The position numbers were made by a program, and so were the translations under genes. This document shows, piece after piece, positions 34,528 to 45,423 of a DNA stretch of 64,000 nucleotides (position 1 is the stretch's first letter; every line of letters starts with the position of its first letter). The DNA comes from Syncephalis fuscata (Eukaryota; Zoopagomycota; Zoopagomycetes; Zoopagales; Piptocephalidaceae), in contig JAHLTZ010000032.1 in assembly GCA_025786725.1 (NCBI GenBank), forward strand, positions 124,001 through 188,000, written 5' to 3'. The notes beneath the pieces are model-generated. The model saw nothing but the letters and a program-made list of their open reading frames with translations, was not told the DNA's origin and did not search any database.

Positions 34528-36662
34528 TCAATTTGCACGCTGTCGTTGAGCAGACGAACAGGAAAACGCCAGTAACCATTTAGTATTGGTGAGAGCGTAT
34601 TTGAGCGCACGAGTCCAGGTATCCTCATGGCTAAACCGCAATCGAATACATGAATCGCCAATACGATCGTTATCAATTCTAGTTAAAGGTAAGCTATTAT
34701 CGCATAAATTATTGCATATATTTTCCTACCGATATGGCAATTTCAAACTGTTATCTTGCTTTTCAGCATATTCTCCTAATTGACGTAGACAGTCAAGAAT
34801 GCCACCATACCTTGATCAAATCGACGATTCTGTAGTAGACGACCAAGATGAAATTCGCCTGATCCATATCTATGGATAATGTTTTTTATTAGTACAAGCT
34901 ATTTACATTTATAACATTGCAGTTTAGTAGCTTACAATTCATATTGTGTCTTTTCGTCTTCGATCATATCTATACGTGAAAATGAGCCTAATGGAACTAG
35001 TTTGTATCTATTTACATTATAAGAACACAAGTAAATACTAATTATCTGTAGAACCAACACACTATACTTTTTTAGTTGAAAATTAAGCTTGTTGCATATT
35101 GTTTGGAGTAGCAATACTGTCAGTCCCCAGGCTGCATTAATTTCCGTCCATTCAATCTAATAAAATACAATTTATTATCAAATATTTTTGGCTGTATAAA
35201 CTACTTACTGGCTGTGAAGAAAGACGTCCTAAACGAAATCCATTAATAGTACCAAATGGGCCGTCGTGACTAATGTGAAAAGCATCGTTAAATACATTTG
35301 TCTTTTGAAGTCGCTCCATCCAGTCAGAAGCCTGTTGCAGTGCCAACTCAAGACTGTCGCGTTCCGCGTCAAGTTGGCAAAGTTTCGTCTCGTATTCATT
35401 ATACTCTTCCCACCGACTAGTAATTCAGCATTAATTATTTAAAATTGCCAATTCTATCGTGTTCCTACCTTCGTTCAAGCACATCCAGCTCTTGCGTTTC
35501 TTTCTCAAGTATTTGAAATGCATCCCGTGTCACCGTTAATTGGTTTTCCATTTCTTGTATAGAGTCAAGATATGCTTGTTCTTCATTTTTCAACGCCTCC
35601 AGCTCTTTTTCCAAATCAGCAGTCGCAGCTGCATCCGGAAGGTCTTTATCGAGTCGTGCTAAAAACTCGGCATATCTGTCTCGTTCTGAGGTCAGTTCGG
35701 CAAGCTGTCTTGACATAATATCCAGTGTAAGATCTGTGCATCGTTGACATAATGGATGTTCTAATCGGCCAATAGCTTGATCGATACTGCTATCTTCGTT
35801 ATTTCCAGCTCGTTGGTTTGTTAGCTCTGTTAGCATATCAATGACTTTTAGTCGATGGCTGAAACTACCGCTTTCCGAAGAGTCAGCACCATTGCTATGA
35901 CCCGTCTTAACTGCGTTCTGTTGATTTGCTGAAGAATTTACTGACTGGCCATGGTCAGTACCTGGTTTAGTTGGATGAATACGTCCTGTAGTCGGTTGTT
36001 GTACACTAGTACCACCAATTTGAGGTGCTTTATTCATCAGTGTACTACCCTGTAGGCCAAATGGTTCACCAAATTGTGATTCTGTCAACATAACGAACGA
36101 TTCACTTGGTGCTAGCATAGGTGGTGCATGCACAACTCGTCGACCCATTTGAGGCACAGCATTCACAGGCAAATCTAGCCATCGATTATGATTTGCCATA
36201 TTGACCAATCGATGACTACCATTTCCACCACCTTCTGTTGCTATCAATGCTGCAGCCTCAGATCCATGAGATGTGTTTATATGTACATTTTGTGTTGAAT
36301 GATCATGTCGAGATAAAGGATGCTGTTCCCCTGACTCGACAGTATAATTGCATTGACCATGACTGCTACTAGAGTTTATAGATGTTGTTGTAGTTGTAGT
36401 TGCTGTTGCTGTTGTTATAGACGTTGCGTTGGTGGCGTTGTATAACCAGATGCACCTACTCCAATTCTGCTATAAGCTTCTCGTTCTAGCCAATAAAACA
36501 AACAACATTAACGATTAATACCAAATGAGTATATATATATTTATATCTACCTTGAAGAAAGTCAAAAGCACTTGCATTCAGGTCCAGCAGCGATTCATGA
36601 ACATCAAGAAGCTGGCCACAACGTTGACAAGCAATATCGTTGGCATCTAGAATGTGCGCCAT
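34528..36662 (-). CDS. ATG6: Beclin-1/Atg6 autophagy protein
   Basis: A subunit of the class III PI3-kinase (Vps34) complexes in autophagy and vacuolar sorting. Diagnostic features, in order: N-terminal CQRCGQ zinc-knuckle-like pair, ESFVMLTESQF (BH3-like region), second CxxC in LCQRCTDLTLDIMSRQLAEL, a long coiled coil (ELTSERDRYAEFLARLDKDL onward), then the ECD/BARA fold with NDAFHISHDGPFGTINGFRL, WTEINAAWGLTVLLL, FDQGMVAFLDCLRQL and the end WTRALKYALTNTKWLLAF. The ATG is at 36662; exon 1 ends at 36551, and about six short introns follow. The frame breaks once, near 36432, at the start of an Ala/Thr-rich linker. The gene is divergent from MSS51 with only about 230 bp between starts. Confidence 0.9.
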
Positions 36663-36893
36663 TATACAGATGATGAAAATACTCGGTAGGCAGTACAAAA
36701 GACGGTCATATGAAGGCCGACGTCATTCCACGAGAAAATTGAGAAAAGAGAAACCGAGAATAAATAATAATGATTAATTCATTAATATTAATAAATGTAA
36801 TAATTACACTACAGTTAGTATAACAGCTGTGTTTATATTTGCAAGTGAATATTTGCTTTTCTTTTTCTAGTTTGCATTCTTGTTCTTTAAACA
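36663..36893. promoter_or_regulatory. Divergent promoter ATG6 / MSS51
   Basis: About 230 bases between two divergent ATGs. The MSS51 side has a pyrimidine-rich leader (CTTTTCTTTTTCTAG at 36856-36870). No specific factor site is assigned. Confidence 0.45.
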
Positions 36894-38470
36894 ATGTCGG
36901 TGCTTCGGCCTACTATTCTGTTACGTAACTATACTCGGTGTACAGCAGTTACAACTCGCTGCAACTTAATACCGCGAATCAGTACATCGGCTGCTCGGGG
37001 AACGCGTGTTACTTTGGCAATTCAAACTGGTCGCGCCTTCTCGATTGCTAGTCTATTGGGCGGTCGTAAAACACAAACCAACAAACCGAGTAGCACGGCC
37101 AAGCCAGTATTGCAAGCCGATAATCTCTTCCACCCGCTTATTTCATCGCCATTTCGTGATTTAAAAGAACGCGGTGAAGCAGCGGCCGATCATGGTGTCT
37201 GTCCAGGCTGCCTAACCGAAGCAGGTCTTCCAGACGCTACGGGTATAGAAGCACACTGCGCATCGCGAAAGCCTTCGTTTACTTGTCCAGATTGTGGCTT
37301 TCCTACACATTGTTCTCATGAACATTGGGAAATGGATCATGAAGCTCACCAAAAGGTATGCAAAGCATTGCGGCAAGTAAATGAAGACGAACACGATTTA
37401 AGATCAGGTCGTCGTCTTTTGGAGTTTGAATATCCTGGACCACAAGGATTTGAAGAAGCCGTCAATTTATCTAACTGGGATACATTTTTCTATACGCGCA
37501 ACTTTCCAAGTTTAAATGAAGAACGTTTTCTTCGACATGCATCCAAGCCACTTACTTATCCAATTACCATAGCTTCAATGCTGCATGACACGTCGCCTTA
37601 TACAGTTAGCCGAGAACTAACGGGTGAAGGCATTAAATCGCTTACAGGTAACGTATAGTTTATTATTGAATATATATATTATAGTTTATTAATATACTGG
37701 TACATTACTATTATTATTATTATTATTATTCAATAGCATTACGAACAACACTGACCGCTGAAAATGCTTCCCAACAATCGTCTGAAGCAGCAGCAGCGGC
37801 AAAATTCCCGCGACCTGTTCGCATTATTATGTCAGGTGCACGCGCTGAATCCCAGTTACCGGTTGAAGCATGGATGCAACTATTGTACTTGTTCCCTAAT
37901 ACGACATTCCATTTACACTTTATCGGTCCTGAAGTCCGTCCACCGCCTGCACTTGCCAAAGAAATGAATAAAACGATTACTAATGAAGACAGAAATGCCA
38001 CCGTTGAAGATACTGCTGGTGAAGTTTACCACCCACCCGTCTCTCTATCGCCTACATCCAACCTAATCCTTACTTGGCACAATTCAGAGTATAATATGCG
38101 TGTCCATCAAGGCCTAGCACCATTCGATCCATACCGCGACGTATTCTTCTATTTCTGTCCTGGGTTTGGTCATCCTCAACAACGGGCCGGTTGGCATGAT
38201 GCTGTACGTATGGCTATTCGAACACAGTGTTCAATGTTTGCCACAGGCTTTGATGCTGCTGACATTCAACAAGATTGTGGCTGTCTAGCCGAGGATCACG
38301 GTGAAGAAATGGACTGGCTTATGCATCCAACGATTAATTGTTTCCGATCATTAAAACCTGACGTATTTCTAGGCGATGTTCGTCAGCATATTTTCACAAA
38401 TTGGAGTATTTACGGCGTACGTGGCAAACGATATGAAGTCAAATCATCGGAAGATGACGAAGAAGAGTAG
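36894..38470 (+). CDS. MSS51: Mss51-like mitochondrial COX1 translation factor
   Basis: Two exons (36894-37647 and 37737-38470) give 495 residues with an intact frame. The N-terminus is basic and hydroxylated (MSVLRPTILLRNYTRCTAVT), a plausible mitochondrial presequence. A MYND-like zinc finger at about residues 103-153 (CPGC, HC, CPDCGFPTHC, HQKVC) is followed by the Mss51 translational-activator region (LLEFEYPGPQGFEEAVNLSN, WDTFFYTRNFPSL, LTYPITIASMLHD) and a C-terminal domain (VRIIMSGARAESQLP, FYFCPGFGHP, CLAEDHGEE) related to MYND-associated regions. In yeast, Mss51 activates COX1 mRNA translation and couples it to complex IV assembly and heme sensing. The tail is acidic (SSEDDEEE). Downstream it converges with the condensin gene. 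Confidence 0.85.
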
Positions 38471-38736
38471 TAAGACTAGCGAAACATTATCAATATTTAC
38501 AGAATATAAATCGTATCCATTCGTACAAGTATAATAAAAGCTTTTTATTTATATTTGTTTTGTCAATCTGTCATAGTAATGTTATTGCGTATTTGTTTGA
38601 ATTTAATTTAACAATTATTAATAAATGTAAATGTATTACTGTCATTACTACTATTGTTATTACAGTGCATTTGTTTTAAAATCATTTTCATGATTATTAT
38701 TTTATTGTGATTCAATACATAAGTTGAACAAATAAA

Positions 38737-41700
38737 TCACTCGCTCATATCAGAGGCTAATAGCTGGTCAATTTCATCGACTTCATCGGCTTGTACCGTC
38801 TTCTTGCCTTTACCCCTATATATTTATATTTATATTAGTATTAGTCTAGTAATTATACATCAACCTACTTTGATTTGCCCAGTGCTATTATTAATTAATT
38901 GATAGTAAATATTAATTAATATACAGGTTATTCATTTAGCGTTTTCTTTTAATCAGTACTTACCTCGCTTTTTAGAAACTGGACGTTGTGTATCTGGCTC
39001 TGATTCCGAATCATTAAGTAGAGCATCCAATTCATCGACTACTGGTGCCTCTTCGGTATCTGAGCTTACAGCTGATCCTTGTACGCCCGCTGGTAGCAGT
39101 TTAATAGTTGTCGTATAGAGCTTTTCTAGTGTACGTCTTGTGGCTGCATCACTTACTCGATTACTCTGGATATAACGATATAATAAGCATTTGTTGTATT
39201 TACACCTATTATCAGCTAATTTACCTCTTGTAATCGTTTAATTTGTGTGACTAATTGGGCCAGTACTTCTCGAGATGTCGTGTCGTCAATAGTCAGCTTA
39301 TTGGCCAATTGTACAAGGATTTTGCAGTTGGCTAATAATATTCATAAATACCAAGTATTTTATAACAGTGACTGTAGTATAATATACCTTGAGACTCTTG
39401 TAGAGCAGTTGATAGCAAATCAATTGCAAATTCACCAAAGATAGTCATGGCTACGGGTGGCTGTTCACCCTTTGTAGACGAACTAAAAAAGCATTAATAC
39501 TAATATCATTATACCGTCAGTATTTGTTCTTACCGAATTACTTTAACTGGATTCATCCAGTCAATTAATTGTTGGCCAATCTGTAATGGTGTAATCATTG
39601 CATATAGTAGTGTGGCGTCCAAGTCATCATGGACTTGAATCAATATAAGTAGGCATTGAATTGCCACCTATGCAAGAATAAATACCAAGTTTAATCATGA
39701 TAACCATAATATTATCAATGGCATACTTGCCTGTCTTAATGATTGTTGATTCTGGCTCTTGGCATAGCAGAATATTTGGAAAAAGTAGGATAGACACTGT
39801 CTCAATTCATTATTGCCATAAGTGCTTGGGTGGAAATAGAGTAGAATCAACGATTGTAATGTCTAATATGCAGCATACTAAATAAGCTACAAGCATAAAT
39901 ACTTATTAAACTAAATTACCTCAACATCTGTCAATACACCAGTCAATAATAGTTTGGATACGCCTTCCACAGCTACTGCTTGCATACTATGATCGGAATG
40001 CTCAGAACAATCGCTAATTAATGAAAATATATCGCTTTTCTATAAATAATCCGTTAGTAATTAATGCTGTATTTATGTATAAATGGCAACTTACATTTGA
40101 TAGCTTTTCGGTCATAGCATCCATGCCATAGATCATAATAAGATCGAATACCATCTAATATTCAATTTATATTATGATTCACATACTAAACAATGTTCAT
40201 CAGCTTACCCGTAATGATGTCAATTGCATTTCTGCATGTCCATGACGTACACCGTGAATAAACAGTGGCATGAAATCTACTGCTTGTGTCTGAATATTAT
40301 ACGTAAATATAACTACGTTTGTGTAACATCACTTTATTATAGCCTACCTGATCTAGAATGCAATACAAACCAAGACATTTAATGCCTGATTCACGAATAT
40401 CTGGCACAGTGGATTGAACAGCTGGATGAATAACTTCTCCTAATACAGCTTCCATTGGCGATTGTTCATCTAGATCCTGTAGTAACCAGTATGAATACAA
40501 AGTAGTTATATATACACAGTCGAGCTTACTTGGAGTGTTTCTAAAGCGCCACGAGCAATCGATAAACATTGAAGCTGTCTTTCTATAGCGTTGTCCTCCT
40601 AGACTCGTTATAAACAGCAATACTAAAGTTGCACCTTTACCATAACCTACCTCTTCTGTTTCATCTTCGGCTGCACCTCTTATTTCCGATATTACCTCAA
40701 CAATTACTCTATTAACAAATAAAGTGATTAGGTTGTGTTATTTTACAATAATTGCTAGTATTACCGAGCAAAGTCACGGTCATTTACGGTAAGTTTTCGA
40801 AGTACACTCAATACTAAAGTAATAGTTTGTTCATCAACCGATGGCAATAGCAATAAATCACCTAATATAAACGGTTAAGCATTATATTATTGTAGATTTA
40901 ATTAACCAATACACTTACGTAAAAGACCAAACATCTTGCGTCGACCCATTTCATCGGCATAGTCCAAATGCTTGGCAATCGTAATTAATTGGACTGTAAT
41001 AAATTCATAAGTATCCACTTCGTCTTCTTCTCCACGTTCCTCGGCTTCAGCCATACGGCGACTGTAACGTTGAATCTGCAATGTGTGCGCTGTTATATTC
41101 GGCAACAATGCTTCAAAACGATCCGGCTATACATATATCGATTATTATAGCATTAATTACTAATAATCAACTACTTACATCTTTTTTCTGGCAGTATTCC
41201 AGATAAACACGAAAGAATAAAACACCCTCTGGACTAAGATCTTCCCAGAATGCATCTATCATACAATATTCATAGTAATTAATATTTTATACAGCAGTCA
41301 GTTATGCTAAAAGTACACTAACCATTAAACTCTACACCTTGAGTAATTTCAGGATGTGACATAAATAGCTCTTCTAATACCTGACGCGCCACTACAGTAT
41401 TCATAACATCAAGTCGTTTAAGAAACTAGATAATATGAATTAATAAGTGTGCTATATTGCAATTATCTTATTATTGTTGCTGTTGTTGTTATTAGCCTAC
41501 CTCCAAAAGATTATTATCAGCATGTGGCAGCCATTGATAGAGTAACATTGAAATACAAGCATTTTTAACCGATGCATCTCTATTAATTACTATTAAATTT
41601 GTTAATTAACTCAATTCCAAATTACTTACCGTTCCGATAATCCGCTTTTAATCAACTGTTCACGCTGTTCAATTGATAGCATACGGAAATCACCAATATT

Positions 41701-42766
41701 AGACATTGGTTTAATAAAAGTAAATCGACGGGTAATTGCATCTATATCTCGACTACGTTTTAATAGATCAGTGTAGGTTGTTTCATCGCAGGCAAGATTA
41801 AGCACGGCCGCTCGTCGTACATCGCTGGAATATAATATGGAAATAAGTACAAATACTTTGCTATTTAGTCATAGATTATTTAAACAACTTACCTGCTTGG
41901 ATCCCGTTTCATTCGATCTTGAATTGCCAGTCGAATCAACTGGTCAACATCATCACCTTCGCCATTCTATAGAACATATGGTATTATTAATTGTCTATTA
42001 TATATATATATATATATACAACAATGCCATATTAGATACTCAATACTTACTTGTAGTTTTGCAAGAGCAAGTACTGCTTGTACACGAATCGACGGCTCCT
42101 TATCTCGTACTCGATCCAACATACCACGCAGAAACAATTCAAATAAGTCTTCGTCTAATTCTCCGACAAATCCGACTACCAATGCCAATAATTGACAAAC
42201 ACGGAATCGGACATTTTTATCTTTGGCATTCAGTCCGGGCAGTAGTCGTCGAATTAAATAAGCTACAAGACGTTCAGTAATTGTTTCTTCGGCTGAATCC
42301 TCAACCGCTGCCATGTTCTCGTCATGGTCGACATCCATCGCTTCTGAGTCAGCGCTTTTTCCACTACGTTGTGCATTATCTATATAAATAATTTAATTTA
42401 GTATTTGTTTGGTATACATATTAAGGCAAATAAAATAAGCCACCACCACTATTTACCTTTCTCTTGCGCGAATTGGAGAAAAGACGCGATAAATTTTATA
42501 ATTTTCTCAGCACATGGTTCGCGTCTTTTTAAAGGTAAGATCTGACTTAAACCGTGTAGAAACTGATCGTTAAATGCTTGTTCGCCCTGTTCGTCACTTT
42601 CGTCTTTAACGGCGGCACAATCGGTTTGCAATTTGCGCAGGGCCAGTACATTACGTCGATGTGTCGTTGATACCTTTTGAGAATCTTGGAAAAGTTTAGG
42701 CATAGCCGTAGGCAGTGAGGTTAGTACCCCGCCGCCTGTGGATAATCTGCCGTTGGATGGAGGCAT
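38737..42766 (-). CDS. YCG1: Condensin subunit CAP-G / Ycg1 (HEAT-repeat)
   Basis: A large gene with about 18 short introns; the ATG at 42766 (MPPSNGRLSTGG) and the stop at 38737 (ASDMSE end). HEAT-repeat segments are clear: LFQDSQKVSTTHRRNVLALR, KFIASFLQFA, NVRFRVCQLLALVVG, RVRDKEPSIRVQAVLALAKL and, further on, VPDIRESGIKCLGLYCILDQ. This order matches the Cnd3/CAP-G subunit, which with Brn1/CAP-H binds DNA and anchors condensin on chromosomes. The C-terminal tail is acidic and Ser-rich with Lys/Arg patches near the end (GKGKKTVQADEVDEIDQLLA), resembling Ycg1 tails with phosphorylation potential. I did not verify every exon junction. It is divergent from APC13, another mitotic gene, 226 bp away. 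Confidence 0.78.
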
Positions 42767-42992
42767 AGTATGATCGATGTAAGCAAGCAAATATATGCGC
42801 GTTCGTATATTAACCAAGTAGAAAAAAATCCAGCGGATCAATCGTTAAATAAACAAACAAATTTATTAGTTAATTAATTAAAATAATCGAATATTTGTTA
42901 TTAATGTGAATTAGCAGTTTACCATTATTCTTTATACAATTCCTAACAACACTTGTTGATTCTATTAAACTGAATTGAATATATTGCACACG
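42767..42992. promoter_or_regulatory. Divergent promoter CAP-G / APC13 with MCB-like core
   Basis: 226 bases between two divergent starts of mitotic genes. At 42796-42803 the minus strand reads AACGCGCA, which contains the ACGCG core of MBF/E2F sites known from fungal cell-cycle genes. One short match can arise by chance. Confidence 0.35.
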
Positions 42993-43536
42993 ATGAGCAA
43001 CACAACACCATCTAAAAGTGATAAACAGCAAAGAGTTTATAGACTGGACCAGAACAACAAGGATTTACCAATTAATGGCCTGTGTTGGTCACAAATTAAA
43101 AGGTCATTTCCTATTCCTACGCATTACGCGCGCGATAGTCAGTTTAGCCAGCTACATCAATACGATCCATCTGTGGTGTGTACTATTGATCGCGATTGGA
43201 TTTGGGATCGTATACCAATTGAAGGTAGGAAATGGTTGGTTTATTGGTTAAATGGACGCGTTGGTGTAAATAAGCAATAAAATATTAAGCAGTATAGCAA
43301 TGAATAATAGATTTGGAGATACCAACAGAGCTGCAGCCATTTAATCCAGATGACGATGACGGTAAGTAATATGTCAATGTACTTGCAAACGCTTATTTAG
43401 CTGCTATTGTTTGATATCTTTTTAAATAGCTTTGTTAATACGACAAAGTGCACAACAAGCTGAGGAAGCAAAGCGATGGTCTGATTTGGATTTAGCGCGA
43501 TTTATGGCACCACAGCGCAAACGTGCTCGATACTAG
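42993..43536 (+). CDS. APC13: Apc13/Swm1-like anaphase-promoting complex subunit
   Basis: Three exons (42993-43224, 43311-43361 and 43430-43536) give 129 residues, intact. The core RDWIWDRIPIEDLEIPTELQ fits the Apc13 signature (D-x-W-x-x-D-x-L-P-x-E-D-I-x-I-P), and AEEAKRWSDLDLARFM matches the family's C-terminal helix (K-W-T-D-L-A-L). Apc13 is a small subunit that stabilises the TPR subunits Cdc16, Cdc23 and Cdc27. The animal protein, as I recall, is about 74 residues; here about 55 extra N-terminal residues precede the core, and there is a basic C-terminus (QRKRARY). The match is short, so an unrelated nuclear protein remains possible. Confidence 0.6.
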
Positions 43537-43574
43537 CTGCTTTAATGTGGCCAATTTGTATACATATACTAATT

Positions 43575-43750
43575 AATTAGTAATAAAGTCGATACACACA
43601 TTTGTTAATAAATACGATTGCTTGCTTAAAGACACAGCACAGATGTACTCAATACTAGTTACTTCAAACCAAAACAAACATATTTACTAGCGAATAAAGT
43701 TGATATACACATTTGTTAATAGTTAGAACGTGTTCTTCATTTGTTAATGA
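43575..43750. repeat. Local imperfect tandem duplication
   Basis: In the short spacer between APC13 and the PhoD-like gene, the segment AATAAAGTCGATACACACAT TTGTTAATA (43581-43609) recurs at 43695-43723 as a close variant, and the neighbouring GAT/TAG-TTG-TTTATTCAAAGAC sequence also repeats. The unit is about 115 bp. This region probably holds the 3' ends of both convergent genes. Confidence 0.5.
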
Positions 43751-43764
43751 ATATAGTTGTTTAT

Positions 43765-45423
43765 TCAAAGACGTAATGCTGGTACATTAACAGTGTAGCC
43801 TACGCTACCTACATGGTCTTCACGTTCGACATTAATCGTAAAGTTAAGACCGTCTTGGCCATCGTCGGTGACTGAACACCAGTTACGACGGTTAAGCAGC
43901 TTCTTTTGTTCAAGTGGTTGTTCATTAACATCATTTTCAAATAGTTCATACATATCTTCGACTGTATCCTGGTCAAAGTCATAGGTGGTGGCCGTGTAAT
44001 GCAATGCTGAAATGACTGTAGCTGGAGGTGGTGCATTCACAATGCCTGACGATGTAATTTGCGTCATATGACGGAAATCGACCTCAGTGGCCAATTCGGC
44101 AGTTGGCTTCGAGTGCAAGTAACCGGCGCCGCAGCAATGGACGTCACCAGCAATGAATGTGATGCGTACTGATCGTTCGCGTGAAATCATCTGCAATCGT
44201 TCAATAAATTCTTTACGCTCGTTCAAATGGCAATCGGCTGTCCAATGATCTGTTAAATCGTCGAGTAGTTCAGGTTGGCCAAAGTTATTGACCAAGTGTC
44301 CAATAACACCCCAGTTGCGCAGTACATCAGTAGCTGCCGAAAAGAGTGACGTCTCTTGAAGTTCTGAGATCTTATCAAGCGCATTCTCAACCATTGTCAA
44401 TCGTGGATATACAATTGGCACGCCAAGTACAACGATAAGGTGGCGTATACTTGGCGGCATATTGCTAAGTCGCGAGAAAATTGCGTCGTACGTCTCGCTT
44501 GAAATAATAGTTTGTTCAGTACGTTCGCATCGGCCATCTGGAACGAGTAGAGCCGTGCGTGGTCCCATCAACGACAAATAGCAGCGTGGCACTTCTCCAA
44601 AGAAGTCGTGCTTTTCTGCGTGGTGTTGCGTGGTGTGCTGCTGGAATAGCAAATAGAATCGCGTTGCGATATCACCAATACGCTGGATAACTGGCGATAG
44701 TCGTAGCGAATCCGGGTAGCTGCCAAAGCCGTCAAAAATGTCGTGGTCATCAATACCGTATGAGTATGGAATGATCTTCATTGCTTCTGAAAACTTGCCA
44801 TTGCCAAAGAATCGCAAATAGTTATTGAAGTAGTAGTGTTCGACTTCATCGGTCATCTCTTCTGTTACTTCAAATTGCTCCTTCTCTTCCATTGTTCCAA
44901 GTTCGTTCCATGTCTTGACTGATGGTGCATCGACAAATACGTCGTCGCAGTACAGCTGGTCACCACCGCCTACCATAAGATGGTATGGCTGGGCAGCGTG
45001 TCGCTGCAACACATCCTCCCATAGCACTTGGTCGCCGCCGTAGACCGCGTCGCGGTCTTCCATGGCAATGTCGTTTGAAAAGCCATTGCATGAGAAGAAT
45101 GCCCATCGCCACGTCTCTTCGAAGGCTGGCACCGTGAACGTGTAGGTGCGCGTACCTACAGTATAAGTGATGTCTTGTGCCCGGGATGTTTGCTCGATGC
45201 TGAAGCCGTAGCGGTAAAAGTGGTACTCTCTATAGCTGTCGAGGCGAGTGACCGATATGACATCGCCCTTCGACAACGAGAAGTGTATCGGCTCCTCGGC
45301 TGAGCTCACAACAAGGACGCTGGCAAGATAAAGACGGCGTTCAAGCTGGCAGTCCTGGAACTTGAGAAAAGGACCCAGCAAGATGCTTTGGTTGCCCGAC
45401 GCGGTATATTGATCGATAGTCAT
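43765..45423 (-). CDS. PhoD-like phosphatase, intron-free
   Basis: A single uninterrupted frame of 552 residues, unusual among the intron-rich neighbours. Metallophosphatase motifs of the PhoD type are visible: FFSCNGFSND, VGGGDQLYCDD, GIDDHDIFDGFGSYPDS, LVVLGVPIVYP and FIAGDVHCCGAG (the GDVH box). There is no signal peptide or membrane segment, so it is probably cytosolic, as for the fungal PhoD-like family proteins of this size. A phosphodiesterase or phosphatase activity on unknown substrates is inferred; the exact substrate is not known for this subgroup. Codon use seems slightly richer in G/C than its neighbours, and the missing introns could indicate retroposition or transfer, but neither is established. 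Confidence 0.82.
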   Translation of the reverse strand: MTIDQYTASGNQSILLGPFLKFQDCQLERRLYLASVLVVSSAEEPIHFSLSKGDVISVTRLDSYREYHFYRYGFSIEQTSRAQDITYTVGTRTYTFTVPAFEETWRWAFFSCNGFSNDIAMEDRDAVYGGDQVLWEDVLQRHAAQPYHLMVGGGDQLYCDDVFVDAPSVKTWNELGTMEEKEQFEVTEEMTDEVEHYYFNNYLRFFGNGKFSEAMKIIPYSYGIDDHDIFDGFGSYPDSLRLSPVIQRIGDIATRFYLLFQQHTTQHHAEKHDFFGEVPRCYLSLMGPRTALLVPDGRCERTEQTIISSETYDAIFSRLSNMPPSIRHLIVVLGVPIVYPRLTMVENALDKISELQETSLFSAATDVLRNWGVIGHLVNNFGQPELLDDLTDHWTADCHLNERKEFIERLQMISRERSVRITFIAGDVHCCGAGYLHSKPTAELATEVDFRHMTQITSSGIVNAPPPATVISALHYTATTYDFDQDTVEDMYELFENDVNEQPLEQKKLLNRRNWCSVTDDGQDGLNFTINVEREDHVGSVGYTVNVPALRL

